Shown here piece after piece: positions 16,064-25,842 of a stretch of 45,243 bases of DNA (position 1 is its first letter; each line of letters starts with the position of its first letter). The position numbers and the translations under genes were made by a program. This DNA is from Bacteroidota bacterium (GTDB taxonomy: Bacteria; Bacteroidota; Bacteroidia; Chitinophagales; Chitinophagaceae). The DNA lies in the NCBI GenBank assembly GCA_026391125.1, contig JAPLEO010000098.1, positions 1 through 45,243 on the forward strand. The letters are read 5' to 3'. Under the pieces are notes generated by a model that was not told the origin of the DNA, did not search any database, and saw nothing but the letters and a program-made list of their open reading frames with translations.

Positions 16064-18298
16064 ATGCGATTATTTAAATTACTATTTCTATTATTTCCGC
16101 TTTTATATAGCTTAAATGCAAGTGCACAATCTGCCACTGCAAGTGTAGAGAGTTATCAAAAAGATTATCAAATGCACATTACAAAAATTGCTGAGCCCAT
16201 CAAATTGGACGGTGATTTTTCAGAAGCTGCTTGGGCAAACTTAGATACTACTTCAGCGTTCTGGAGAAAGTTCCCTACTGATGTTGGAAGACCAGCAAGA
16301 AAAACGGTGGTAAAAGTTGCTTACGACGATAAGTTTATTTATTTCGGATTTACTTGTTACGATTCAACCAAACCATTTATCAGTAGTTTAAAACGCGATA
16401 TTGGTCATGATGGAAGTGATGGCATTGGCATTGTGTTAGACCCTACCAACCAGCGAACCAATGGATTTTTCTTTGTTGTTAATGCACTCAACGCACAAAG
16501 TGAAGATCAACTTCCTTTTGCAGATGGTGGTCCGCCTTCTTGGAGTTGGGATAATAAATGGTTTTCTGCAACCAAAGTATTTGCTGATAGATGGCAGGCT
16601 GAAATTGCCATTCCTTTTAAAAGCATTCGATATTCAGCAGAAAAATTGTTATGGGGTTTGAATTTTGTTAGAATAGATACCAAGTCAAATGAGTACTCAA
16701 CCTGGACACATATGCCTCTCAATTTCCGTTCCATGGATCTGGGCTATACTGGTGCCATAATCTGGAAACAACCACCTCCAGCAGCAGGAAGCAATAAGGT
16801 ATTCATTCCATATATCACAGGAGACATGACCGGCGATCAAGAAAATGCTGTAGCCACCAAAGCTACTGGCAATGCTGGTTTTGATGCGAAGATCGCATTG
16901 AATTCTTCGTTGAATTTAGATCTTACAGCAAATCCAGATTTCTCACAAATTGAAGTTGATCAGCAGGTAACCAACTTAACGAGATTCAACATTTTTCTCC
17001 CTGAACGAAGAACTTTCTTTTTAGAGAACTCAGATCTGTTTTCTGCTTATGGTATTCCACCCATCCGACCATTTTATTCAAGAACCATTGGTTTGGATAA
17101 GGATGGAAATAAAATCCCCATTCTTTTTGGTGCAAGGCTTTCGGGCAATATCACCAAGAGTACGAGGATTGGTTTTATGAATATGGAAACAGGTGGAAAG
17201 GGCACATACTCTCCAGAAAACTTTACTGCCTTAAGTATTAATCAAAAAGTTTTTAAACGCTCTGTGATTAAAGCCTATTTCTTAAACCGACAAAATTTCA
17301 TTTCTGATACAGAAAAAAAATTACATCCATTAGACGCTTATGGCCGAAATGCGGGTGTTGAATTTGATTATAATAATGAAAAAGGAACCTGGGGTGGTTG
17401 GGCTTCTTATCATCGTTCATTTAAAGAAGGCATTTCAACAGATGATAATTATATCGACCTTGGAGGAAATTATAATGGCCGTCATATAAGCGTAACAGTA
17501 GACTTGAGTAATGTTGGAACTAATTTTTATACCGACATGGGTTATGTGCAAAGAATGAATAACTACGATGCGGCTCGTGACACAACCATTCGTGTGGGAT
17601 TCAAGCATATTTTTAATGAAGTTCAATACAAGATCTTTCCCACAAAAGGAGCTGTAAATAGTCACCAGTTTTCGCTGAATAATTATACTGTTTTCAATCC
17701 AGATAATTCTATGAACGAAAGCAACCAGGAGTTCAATTACAATATCATGTTCCGTAATACTGGCTTTCTGTTTGCATTTGTAAATAGGGATGAATCTAAT
17801 TTGTTATTCCCAACATCTTTCACAGGTGGCAAACCCCTCCCATCTGGAAATTATCTTTTTTATCAAACTGGTGTTGGCTATCAAACAGATTTCCGAAAAC
17901 CACTGAGTTTGTTTGTAAGGCTTGCTGGTGGTGGATTGTACAATGGAGACTATCAAGGTGTTAGAGCTACCATTACCTATCGAAACCAACCGCATATCAA
18001 TCTTGCATTACAAATGGATTATAATAAGTTGCAATTTCCGGGAGCCTATGGAAGTACCGAACTTTTTTTGATTGCACCTAAGATCGAAGTGAATTTTAGT
18101 ACCAATTTATTCTGGACAACTTTCATGCAGTACAACACGCAAGCCAATAATTTCAATATCAATAGTCGCTTGCAATACAGATACAAGCCAATGAGTGATC
18201 TGTTCTTAGTATACACAGATAACTACTATACTGATCCACTATTCAGAAACAAAAACCGTGCGATTGTTTTTAAATTGAACTATTGGCTCAATTTATAA
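16064..18298 (+). CDS. secreted CBM9-like / DUF5916 outer-membrane protein
   Basis: A 744-residue protein with signal peptide 1-22 (ending NASAQ). Residues about 38-240 form a family-9 carbohydrate-binding-like domain (IAEPIKLDGDFSEAAW, VAYDDKFIYFGFTCYD, EIAIPFKSIRY). The rest is DUF5916, rich in alternating aromatic beta strands and ending in an aromatic residue run (VFKLNYWLNL), as in an outer-membrane barrel. NPDFSQIEVDQQVTNLTRF and PERRTFFLENSDLF are typical of this family. Function is unknown; a role in binding or moving a polymer at the surface is only inferred. It ends convergently with the VPS10-like gene. Confidence 0.87.
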   Translation: MRLFKLLFLLFPLLYSLNASAQSATASVESYQKDYQMHITKIAEPIKLDGDFSEAAWANLDTTSAFWRKFPTDVGRPARKTVVKVAYDDKFIYFGFTCYDSTKPFISSLKRDIGHDGSDGIGIVLDPTNQRTNGFFFVVNALNAQSEDQLPFADGGPPSWSWDNKWFSATKVFADRWQAEIAIPFKSIRYSAEKLLWGLNFVRIDTKSNEYSTWTHMPLNFRSMDLGYTGAIIWKQPPPAAGSNKVFIPYITGDMTGDQENAVATKATGNAGFDAKIALNSSLNLDLTANPDFSQIEVDQQVTNLTRFNIFLPERRTFFLENSDLFSAYGIPPIRPFYSRTIGLDKDGNKIPILFGARLSGNITKSTRIGFMNMETGGKGTYSPENFTALSINQKVFKRSVIKAYFLNRQNFISDTEKKLHPLDAYGRNAGVEFDYNNEKGTWGGWASYHRSFKEGISTDDNYIDLGGNYNGRHISVTVDLSNVGTNFYTDMGYVQRMNNYDAARDTTIRVGFKHIFNEVQYKIFPTKGAVNSHQFSLNNYTVFNPDNSMNESNQEFNYNIMFRNTGFLFAFVNRDESNLLFPTSFTGGKPLPSGNYLFYQTGVGYQTDFRKPLSLFVRLAGGGLYNGDYQGVRATITYRNQPHINLALQMDYNKLQFPGAYGSTELFLIAPKIEVNFSTNLFWTTFMQYNTQANNFNINSRLQYRYKPMSDLFLVYTDNYYTDPLFRNKNRAIVFKLNYWLNL

Positions 18299-18300
18299 AA

Positions 18301-18505
18301 GTGAGAAGTGAGAAGTGAGGAGTGAGAAGTGGCGAATGAAATGGTAAATGAAATAGTTTGAGCCTACAAAAGTGCCTCAAAACAAAACCCTTGGACGCAG
18401 ATTCGCCAAGGGTTTTGTTATAAATATCATTTTCAAATTCCTCACTCCTCACTCCTCACTCCTCACTCCTCACTCCTCACTCCTCACTCCTCACTCCTCA
18501 CTTTT
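18301..18505. repeat. heptamer repeat element B, long inverted repeat
   Basis: Left arm 18301-18330 is built of GTGAGAA/GTGAGGA units. Right arm 18438-18501 has one imperfect and eight exact CTCCTCA copies (18445-18500). The arms are complementary (13 bp perfect at 18314-18326 against the right arm). A 14-bp hairpin lies between them. The TGA stop of the minus-strand VPS10-like gene (18498-18500) is formed by the last CTCCTCA copy, and the left arm starts two bases after the plus gene's stop. Confidence 0.9.
18381..18419. terminator. bidirectional terminator hairpin inside element B
   Basis: AACAAAACCCTTGG (18381-18394) pairs perfectly with CCAAGGGTTTTGTT (18406-18419), a 14-bp stem with an 11-base loop. 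The A-rich left and T-rich right flanks suit termination from both directions, as expected between two convergent genes. Confidence 0.7.
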
Positions 18506-21500
18506 CCTTAATTCCTATAACAGGTATCTGTTTCTCGTTGATGAGTTTGTTAAAAGATTTGAGATCCGTGTCTAGGATCTTTTTCAATTTCGCTAGTTGC
18601 ACATCCGCTTGAGAACCAAGATCAGCAAGGGTTTCACGGGCCTGCTTGCTTGGCGGGTTTTGTCCGCTTGCAGCTACACCATATAATCCAGCTAGTTTAT
18701 CATTGATGCGAATGGGAAAATTCAACACGTCTTGGAAACTTTTTGATTTAGTCTGATATAACGCTTCTTCAATAGCAGTTAATTGCTTATTAATGCTATC
18801 TCCTTGAACTTTTAATTCTTTTGTGCCATTGGTATCCAGTTTAGCGGTAAAGTCGTTGATCTGCGTTCTAACTGCACGAATGTTCTTGATGCCGTTTTGT
18901 ACTTCACTGAACTTATCACGGATCTGCAATAAGAATCCAACTTGTGCATCATAATCCGCTTCTGTCATTTTATAGTTTGGATCTGCTTTAATTATAAATG
19001 GAGCATCCACAGAATCTTTACCAAAACGGAATCTTGCATTGTATTTTCCAGGAGCTGCTTTTACAGAACCAATACTTCCATTCCATAAGATCATACCATC
19101 TGCTTTTTCTGCAGGCGGATAACTCATATCCCATACAAACTGATTCATGCCAGCAGAAAATTCCAATTTATCTGTAGGCTCTTTCGCTTTTTTGCTAAAT
19201 GTCTTAATGACTTTATTTTGTTTGTCGTAAATGCTGATCGAAACTTTAGAAGAATCAGTCGCATCTTTCAAGAAATAATTGAACACAGCACCAGATGCTG
19301 GATTCTCGCCCATATTTGGCAAAGCATTACCGCCGCCGCCACGCTGTCTTCTTCCACCACCTTCTGTACGATATGCTGGATTCACTTCAAACACGTGCAG
19401 ATTTTTATTGGTTACATCATCTGCCTTTTGTTGTAATAAACTCAAATCATCGATTGCCCAAAATGCACGGCCCTGTGTAGCTACAATTAGATCATTGTCT
19501 TTAATGGTCATATCAGTAACAGGCACCACAGGTAAATTCAACTGGAACTTCTTCCAATTAGCACCAGCATCATAACTGATATACATACCATATTCGGTAC
19601 CTGCATACAACAAACCAGGGCGCTTATGATCAGCTCTTAGTGCTCGTGTGAAATGCATTTTATTGATGCCATTGGTAATGGTAGTCCAAGTTTTTCCGTA
19701 GTCCTCTGTTTTATATAGGTAAGGTGTAAAATCGTCTGACTTATATTTTGTACCCACCACATAGGCAGTTCCTTTTTTGAATGGATCTGTTTCAATACAG
19801 TTCCACATCATCCATTTACCTGCAGCAGGCGGTGTTACATTCTCCCAATTTTTTCCTGCATCCTTACTCATACTCAACACACCATCATCACTACCAATCC
19901 ATAATAGATCTTTTTCTAATGCTGATTCAGTGCCTGTGAAAATGGTACAATAATATTCTACTGAAGTATTGTCTTTAGTGATCGGACCACCACTTGAAAC
20001 TTGTTTAATCTTATCGTTCGTAGTTAAATCGGGACTAATTGTTTCCCAACTCTGTCCTTCATTTTCTGTTACAAATAAATGATTACCTCCAGCATATAAA
20101 CGCTTGGGGTTATGTGGAGAAAAGAAGAAAGGAAAATTCCATTGGAAACGATATTTCTGAACATCTGCACCTGCACCCATTGGATTATCTGGCCATACAT
20201 TGATAGCTCTGTTCTCTCCTGTCTTATGATCTAATCGAGATAGATAACCACCATAGTTACCACCATACACAACATCTGGATTTAAAGGATCGGCCACCAC
20301 ATAACCACTCTCCGCCCCTGCGGTACTTTCCCAATCTCTTTCAGAAATGCCAGCGCCACTTGTTCTGCTCTTGATACGAATAGTACTATTATCTTGCTGA
20401 GCACCTAGTATATGATAAGGGAAAGCATTGTCGGTTGTTACACGATAGATCTGTGCAGTTGGCTGATTCATTAAACTGCTCCAGTTATTTGCTGCGTCAT
20501 AACTAATTTGTGCGCCACCATCATCAGCAACGATCATTCTGTTACCATCTTCCGGATCGATCCAAAGATCGTGATGATCACCATGTGGGGTATTTACTGA
20601 AGCAAATGTTTTACCTCCGTCTCTACTACGCATGAATTCTACATTCGGACAATACACTAAGTTTTCATTCTTAGGATCTACGTAAACTTTTGAATAATAC
20701 CATGCACGCTGACGAATATTATTGTCGCTACATTGTAAATTCCAAGTTTCTCCGCCATCATTACTTACAAATAAACCACCATTCGCATTTTCTACTAATG
20801 CAAATACTTTGTCTGTATTAGAAGGTGCTACTGCAACACCCACGATTCCCCATACTCCTTTTGGAAATCCTTTATTGGTTGAAATATTTTTCCAGGTTTC
20901 TCCGCCATCGATAGATTTATAAATACCAGATCCTTCTCCACCACTTTCCATACTGTATGGCGTACGAATCACGTGCCACATGCCTGCGTACAAAACAGAA
21001 GGATTACCAGGTTCACTAACCAGATCAGAACAACCAGTTAAGTTGTTCGCAAACAATGTGCGCTTCCAAGTTTTACCACCATCGGTAGTTTTGTAAACGC
21101 CACGTTCATCGTTGGGTCCGAATAAATGACCCATCACACCCAACCAAACAGTATTTGGATCTTTTGGATCAACAATGATCCGTGTAATATGTCTACTATC
21201 TTTTAATCCTAAATTATTCCAGGTTCTGCCACCATCATTCGAACGCCAAATACCACCCAACCCCTCGGCCACATTGCCGCGCATGGTATTCTCCCCCTCA
21301 CCTACATAGATGATTGATTCATCACTGGGTGCTACTGCCACAGAACCAATAGTTCCGCCAAAATATTTGTCTGTAATATTTTTCCAGTTACTTCCGCCAT
21401 CGGTTGTTTTCCAAACTCCACCACCAGTACTACCGAAGTAGAAGTTCATTTTGTTTTTATAACTACCAGCAACAGCACCACTACGGCCGCCTCTAAACGG

Positions 21501-21653
21501 GCCCACCAAGCGGTATTTAACTTTCGAAAACAAAACCGAATCAGTATTCGATTCTACCGTTGGAGCAGTTGTAACTTTTGCATTTTTCTTCTGCGCCATC
21601 GCAGAAAAAAATAACATACTTGCGGTTGCAAGCAGGAATGTATATTTTCTCAT
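18498..21653 (-). CDS. secreted VPS10/sortilin-like BNR beta-propeller protein
   Basis: A 1051-residue exported protein (signal peptide 1-20 from MRKYTFLLATASMLFFSAMA; the in-frame start six codons earlier is less likely). Many Asp-box repeats of the form S/T-x-D-G-G-x-T-W are spaced through it, for example KTTDGGSNW (about 82-90), RSNDGGRTW, KTTDGGKTW, KSIDGGETW, VSNDGGETW and KTEDYGKTW. They form one or two sortilin/WD40-YVTN-like propellers. A C-terminal part (about 800-1051) contains a beta domain and a helical tail. The family is sometimes labelled glycosyl hydrolase, but catalytic residues cannot be assigned. The stop codon lies in a heptamer repeat. Confidence 0.87.
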   Translation of the reverse strand: MRKYTFLLATASMLFFSAMAQKKNAKVTTAPTVESNTDSVLFSKVKYRLVGPFRGGRSGAVAGSYKNKMNFYFGSTGGGVWKTTDGGSNWKNITDKYFGGTIGSVAVAPSDESIIYVGEGENTMRGNVAEGLGGIWRSNDGGRTWNNLGLKDSRHITRIIVDPKDPNTVWLGVMGHLFGPNDERGVYKTTDGGKTWKRTLFANNLTGCSDLVSEPGNPSVLYAGMWHVIRTPYSMESGGEGSGIYKSIDGGETWKNISTNKGFPKGVWGIVGVAVAPSNTDKVFALVENANGGLFVSNDGGETWNLQCSDNNIRQRAWYYSKVYVDPKNENLVYCPNVEFMRSRDGGKTFASVNTPHGDHHDLWIDPEDGNRMIVADDGGAQISYDAANNWSSLMNQPTAQIYRVTTDNAFPYHILGAQQDNSTIRIKSRTSGAGISERDWESTAGAESGYVVADPLNPDVVYGGNYGGYLSRLDHKTGENRAINVWPDNPMGAGADVQKYRFQWNFPFFFSPHNPKRLYAGGNHLFVTENEGQSWETISPDLTTNDKIKQVSSGGPITKDNTSVEYYCTIFTGTESALEKDLLWIGSDDGVLSMSKDAGKNWENVTPPAAGKWMMWNCIETDPFKKGTAYVVGTKYKSDDFTPYLYKTEDYGKTWTTITNGINKMHFTRALRADHKRPGLLYAGTEYGMYISYDAGANWKKFQLNLPVVPVTDMTIKDNDLIVATQGRAFWAIDDLSLLQQKADDVTNKNLHVFEVNPAYRTEGGGRRQRGGGGNALPNMGENPASGAVFNYFLKDATDSSKVSISIYDKQNKVIKTFSKKAKEPTDKLEFSAGMNQFVWDMSYPPAEKADGMILWNGSIGSVKAAPGKYNARFRFGKDSVDAPFIIKADPNYKMTEADYDAQVGFLLQIRDKFSEVQNGIKNIRAVRTQINDFTAKLDTNGTKELKVQGDSINKQLTAIEEALYQTKSKSFQDVLNFPIRINDKLAGLYGVAASGQNPPSKQARETLADLGSQADVQLAKLKKILDTDLKSFNKLINEKQIPVIGIKEK

Positions 21654-21720
21654 GTATATAGAATTGGGCAATTAAGTTAAGGATCAAAAGCCATTTAGAA
21701 TAATTCTTGTGACAAATGGT

Positions 21721-24138
21721 TTACCAAAACATCGATATTTTAACTGGTTTCCCGCTAAAACTCACTGGCAACAATAATTGATGCTGCTTTCCCAAATTCC
21801 AAATCGCTTGTGCAGCTGTACTTATACCCCTCGTTTCTGTAGCATCTAAGATCTTGATAGGTTTACCATTGATGAGTAGTTTCTTTGGTAAGTGATTGAT
21901 ACCTGGAATTTGAAAATTAAATTTTTGCATTACTGGCTTTCCAGAATAATTTCCAGCATTTGATTGAATGGTTAATTCAAGTCCTTCATCATTCAAGCCC
22001 TTGCTATTAAAACTGATGAGCTCAAACTGTTTACTGATTATCGAATTTTTTGAAACCCCATCATCCTGATATAATTGATAGCTACTTGGTTTTTCAGATG
22101 GAACATACAATATGCTGATATTGCTAGAATTCTGATCAATCGTATTCTTTACTTTACCAATATTCTGTGGAATAAAACTTCCTGCTTTTACAAGCACTGG
22201 ATATTGATACTCGTCTGTATTAAATTCCAGTTTCTTTTTGCCCTCATAAAATTTGTGCTCATTAAAATCATACCAATTGCCTTCAGGTAAATAAACTGAT
22301 TTAGTTTTTTGTCCTTTTACTATCACTGGTGCAATCATAAATGCATCGCCCCACATAAATTGATCTCCGATAGCAGCAGCTTTTTCATCTCCCTGATAAT
22401 TGTAATATAATGGTCTAATTAATGGCTCACCAAAAGCAGCCTGACGGTAAGCCAGTGTGTAATTGTAAGGCAGTAATTGATAACGTTGATCCACAACTTT
22501 TTTTACATAATCTAATACAGATTTATCGGCGAGTGCTGGCTCACTAGGATAACTGAATGCATTGGGATCTACTTCATACAAAGCAGTTCCATGCGGCCTA
22601 AAGATCGGCGTGAACTCAGAAAACTGTAACCACCTCAAATACAATTCCGGTTCGCCTTCCCCCATTGCAAAACCACCAGCATCACTATGGATGTATGGGA
22701 TGCCGCTCATACTCATGCCGAGAACATTTGGTAGTTGTGCACGAAGGCCACTCCAGGTTCTGCTGATATCACCAGTCCAAGGAAAAATGCTATAGCGCTG
22801 ACTTCCAGAAAATCCTGAACGATTCAAGTGAAACAATCTTGTGTTTGGGTAATCTTTTGCATAATGCTCGAACAACATTTTATTCCAATAGTGCCCATAC
22901 AAATTATGCACTTCATCGGCAGGCATCATGCGATTTACTCCTAGGTCTTTCAAATTGTGCAACAGATCTGATGGGTGTTTTTCTGGTTCACCTAGATCAG
23001 TCCACCAACCTGCCACACCATTGGTAATTTGTTTTTTATAGTGATAGTTCCACAACCAATTTCCTGCGTCTTTCCTAAAAATGTCTAGCAATCCTCCTTT
23101 CCCAAAATAAAAATCCTGCAGCTGATACGCCTTACCAACACTATCTTTCGCGAGGTACTGTTCTGCAAAAGGATATGACTTTGTTCCTTTCAAGAAAAAT
23201 GGCTCGGTAATCAAGATCGAATTAAGATTGTCTTTTTTTAAGTCAGTGATCATTTGTTTTGGATTGGGCCATTTGGTTTTATTCACCCAATCAATATTTC
23301 CCAAAGTATTTTTGATACTATCACCAAACCAGAATAGATCAAAGATCACGGCGTCGAAAGGAATTTTTTCTGTGCGCATTTTGGCGGCAATTTCCTTGGT
23401 TTGTTTTTCGCTGGTGTATCCAAACCTACTCATGAAATTTCCCATCGCCCATTTGGGTGGCATGGGTTGAAAACCAGTCAACTTTTGATACGCTGTTAAA
23501 ATCTCTTGATAGGAATTTCCGAAGATGACAAACACATTGATCTCTCCACTTAAAAAACCAGCTTCAAAAACAGAAGCATCTTTCTTACCTATATCAACAT
23601 ATCCTTTCGAACCATTATCGAAAAACAATCCATATCCTTTTGAAGAAGTAAAGAAAGGAACAGAGAAATTTAAATTATCAGCGCCTTCACTATAGCCATA
23701 CCAGGGATTATTATATAAATTAAAATGATACCCTCTTCTATTGAGTGGCAGGGCTCTTTCACCACCACCGAAGATCATTTCATTTTTATCTAAAAAAATT
23801 CGAATTCCGCGATAGCCATTCGCTTCTGGTATATATGCAACATTTACTTTCGAATTATAACCATCATTAGAAATAGTAATAGTATCGCTAGTTAATAAGT
23901 TTCTCTCTCTTGAAAAAACATGATCCGGAAGTCGGACCACTGCATTGGTGATCTTTTCGTTCTTCAGATAGCCTGCAGGTTCAAAACTTAATTTTGTAAT
24001 ATTTTCACCATAATGCTCCAACCGTATGAATCCTTTTTGCGTTTCCGTACTTTTTGATGGAACTTTGGGCTCGTTCTGAGCGGATAGAAGATTGGTAAAA
24101 AGAAGTCCGCTTAACAGAATACTAAAAAAAGATTTCAT
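21721..24138 (-). CDS. secreted GH31 family alpha-glucosidase or transglucosylase
   Basis: An 805-residue protein with signal peptide 1-20 (LLFTNLLSAQ). After an N-terminal beta-sandwich (about 35-220) comes the GH31 barrel: PPKWAMGNFMSRFGY (227-241), the nucleophile D381 in GWWTDLGEPEKHP and the acid/base D457 in FPWTGDISRTW, then a distal beta domain. The DLGEPE form of the nucleophile motif resembles the branch containing oligosaccharide 4-alpha-glucosyltransferases, so transfer rather than hydrolysis is possible; this is a weak inference. It is divergent from the adenine deaminase gene, whose start its promoter overlaps. Confidence 0.9.
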   Translation of the reverse strand: MKSFFSILLSGLLFTNLLSAQNEPKVPSKSTETQKGFIRLEHYGENITKLSFEPAGYLKNEKITNAVVRLPDHVFSRERNLLTSDTITISNDGYNSKVNVAYIPEANGYRGIRIFLDKNEMIFGGGERALPLNRRGYHFNLYNNPWYGYSEGADNLNFSVPFFTSSKGYGLFFDNGSKGYVDIGKKDASVFEAGFLSGEINVFVIFGNSYQEILTAYQKLTGFQPMPPKWAMGNFMSRFGYTSEKQTKEIAAKMRTEKIPFDAVIFDLFWFGDSIKNTLGNIDWVNKTKWPNPKQMITDLKKDNLNSILITEPFFLKGTKSYPFAEQYLAKDSVGKAYQLQDFYFGKGGLLDIFRKDAGNWLWNYHYKKQITNGVAGWWTDLGEPEKHPSDLLHNLKDLGVNRMMPADEVHNLYGHYWNKMLFEHYAKDYPNTRLFHLNRSGFSGSQRYSIFPWTGDISRTWSGLRAQLPNVLGMSMSGIPYIHSDAGGFAMGEGEPELYLRWLQFSEFTPIFRPHGTALYEVDPNAFSYPSEPALADKSVLDYVKKVVDQRYQLLPYNYTLAYRQAAFGEPLIRPLYYNYQGDEKAAAIGDQFMWGDAFMIAPVIVKGQKTKSVYLPEGNWYDFNEHKFYEGKKKLEFNTDEYQYPVLVKAGSFIPQNIGKVKNTIDQNSSNISILYVPSEKPSSYQLYQDDGVSKNSIISKQFELISFNSKGLNDEGLELTIQSNAGNYSGKPVMQKFNFQIPGINHLPKKLLINGKPIKILDATETRGISTAAQAIWNLGKQHQLLLPVSFSGKPVKISMFW

Positions 24139-24166
24139 ACTAACAATTTGAGATCAATAATGAGTT

Positions 24167-24199
24167 CAAATTTAGCACAATAAACCATGAATCAGCAAA
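24167..24199 (-). promoter_or_regulatory. promoter of the GH31 gene
   Basis: On the minus strand an exact -7 box TAAATTTG (24167-24174) is preceded by TTTG (24196-24199) with a 21-bp spacer. Predicted start near 24161, 23 bases before the GH31 ATG. The -33 element lies within the first codons of the divergent adenine deaminase gene (ATG 24187), so the two genes cannot be fully independent. Confidence 0.5.
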
Positions 24200-25842
24200 G
24201 CTTTACAATAACCGGAAACAACGTTGACATTCTCAATAAATCTATCTATGAAGCAACCATTGAGGTTGTTAATGGAAAGATCAAAACCATTGTTCCCACA
24301 GGCAGTACCGAAAAGCCTATCAAGAATTTTATATTGCCTGGTTTTGTTGATAGCCACGTGCATATCGAAAGCAGTATGCTCATCCCGAGTGAGTTTGCGC
24401 GACTTGCAGTAGTTCATGGAACCGTTGCCACAGTGAGCGACCCGCATGAGATCGCCAATGTATGTGGCATGGAGGGTGTTGAATTCATGATCAACAACGG
24501 GAAGAAAGTTCCATTTAAATTTAATTTCGGCGCCCCTAGTTGTGTACCTGCTACCATCTTTGAAACTGCAGGTGCTTCTTTGAATGCGGATGATGTAAAA
24601 AAATTATTAGAGAAAGACGAGATCAAATACCTCAGCGAAATGATGAATTTTCCTGGCGTATTATTCAAAGATCCTGAAGTGATGCAAAAGCTGCGCCACG
24701 CCCACGCTTTGGGTAAACCAATTGATGGACACGCACCCGGATTAAGGGGCGAAACTGCAAAGACCTATATTGAAGCAGGCATCTCTACCGACCATGAATG
24801 TTTCACTGCAGAAGAAGCGCTCGACAAACTCGAATACGGCATGAAAATTATTATTCGAGAAGGCAGTGCTGCCAAGAATTTCGAAGCACTTATCGAATTG
24901 CTCGAAGACCATCCGAATATGATCTTATTCTGCAGCGATGATAAACATCCTGATAGTTTAGAAGCTGGTCATATCAACCAACTCTGTGCCCGTGCTGTAG
25001 CAAAAGGAATTGATCTATTCTCTGTTTTAAAAGCAGCCTGTGTGAATCCTGTACTGCATTATAAACTAGATGTAGGTTTATTGTATGAGGGTGATGATGC
25101 AGATTTTATTGTAACAGATTCCTTAACAGATTTCATTATCAACAAAACCTATATCAAAGGTGAGTTGGTTGCTGAAAATGGAAAGAGCTTTATAAAATCA
25201 GTTGTAGAAGAACCCATCAATCAATTTGTTTGTGATAAAATCAGTGCAAAAGATTTAATCATTCCAGTAGGTACTTACCCAACTAGCAATGGAAATATTG
25301 CTGTGATGGAAGCGTTAGACGGACAACTCATCACCAATAAACTATGGCTTGAACCAACGATTGAAAATAATCAATACATCAGCGACACATCGAAAGACCA
25401 ATTAAAAATGGTTGTAGTTAATCGCTATCATACTGCTCCCATTGCAAAATGTTTTATCAAAAATTTCGGTTTCAAAAAAGGTGCAATTGCATCTTCTGTC
25501 GCGCATGATAGTCATAATATTGTAGCAGTAGGAACCGATGATGAAAGTCTAGCACAAGCCATCAATTTAGTGATCGAAGAAAGAGGCGGCGTGAGTTGTG
25601 TAGAAGGTACTAAAGAAATGGTGCTCGGTTTACCTGTTGCTGGATTAATGAGTGCAAAAGATGGTTATGAAGTAGCTGCAGCATATACAGCGATCGATGC
25701 AATGGCCAAGGGTCTGGGAAGCATACTACAAGCACCTTTCATGACTTTGAGCTTTATGGCATTACTGGTGATCCCGCATTTAAAATTGAGCGACAAAGGT
25801 TTATTTGATGGAGATAGTTTTTCTTTTCTGCCTATCGAATAA
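24187..25842 (+). CDS. ade: adenine deaminase
   Basis: A 551-residue enzyme of the AdeC type (amidohydrolase superfamily), of normal length. Metal-site motifs: [10 protein letters not shown] (55-64, H57 and H59), [11 protein letters not shown] (84-94), [10 protein letters not shown] and CSDDKHPD. The C-terminal adenine-deaminase domain has [16 protein letters not shown]. It hydrolyses adenine to hypoxanthine and ammonia for purine salvage. Its stop and the anmK stop abut as TAATTA (25840-25845). upp lies just beyond anmK, making this a base-salvage neighbourhood. Confidence 0.95.
   Translation: MNQQSFTITGNNVDILNKSIYEATIEVVNGKIKTIVPTGSTEKPIKNFILPGFVDSHVHIESSMLIPSEFARLAVVHGTVATVSDPHEIANVCGMEGVEFMINNGKKVPFKFNFGAPSCVPATIFETAGASLNADDVKKLLEKDEIKYLSEMMNFPGVLFKDPEVMQKLRHAHALGKPIDGHAPGLRGETAKTYIEAGISTDHECFTAEEALDKLEYGMKIIIREGSAAKNFEALIELLEDHPNMILFCSDDKHPDSLEAGHINQLCARAVAKGIDLFSVLKAACVNPVLHYKLDVGLLYEGDDADFIVTDSLTDFIINKTYIKGELVAENGKSFIKSVVEEPINQFVCDKISAKDLIIPVGTYPTSNGNIAVMEALDGQLITNKLWLEPTIENNQYISDTSKDQLKMVVVNRYHTAPIAKCFIKNFGFKKGAIASSVAHDSHNIVAVGTDDESLAQAINLVIEERGGVSCVEGTKEMVLGLPVAGLMSAKDGYEVAAAYTAIDAMAKGLGSILQAPFMTLSFMALLVIPHLKLSDKGLFDGDSFSFLPIE

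Noticed and set aside
18372..18575. Open frame across element B on the plus strand
   Set aside because: Low-complexity repeat translation overlapping the VPS10-like gene on the other strand.
16064..24138. Polysaccharide utilization locus
   Set aside because: Several secreted carbohydrate-related proteins are present, but there is no SusC/SusD pair and no sensor or regulator, and the genes are on both strands.
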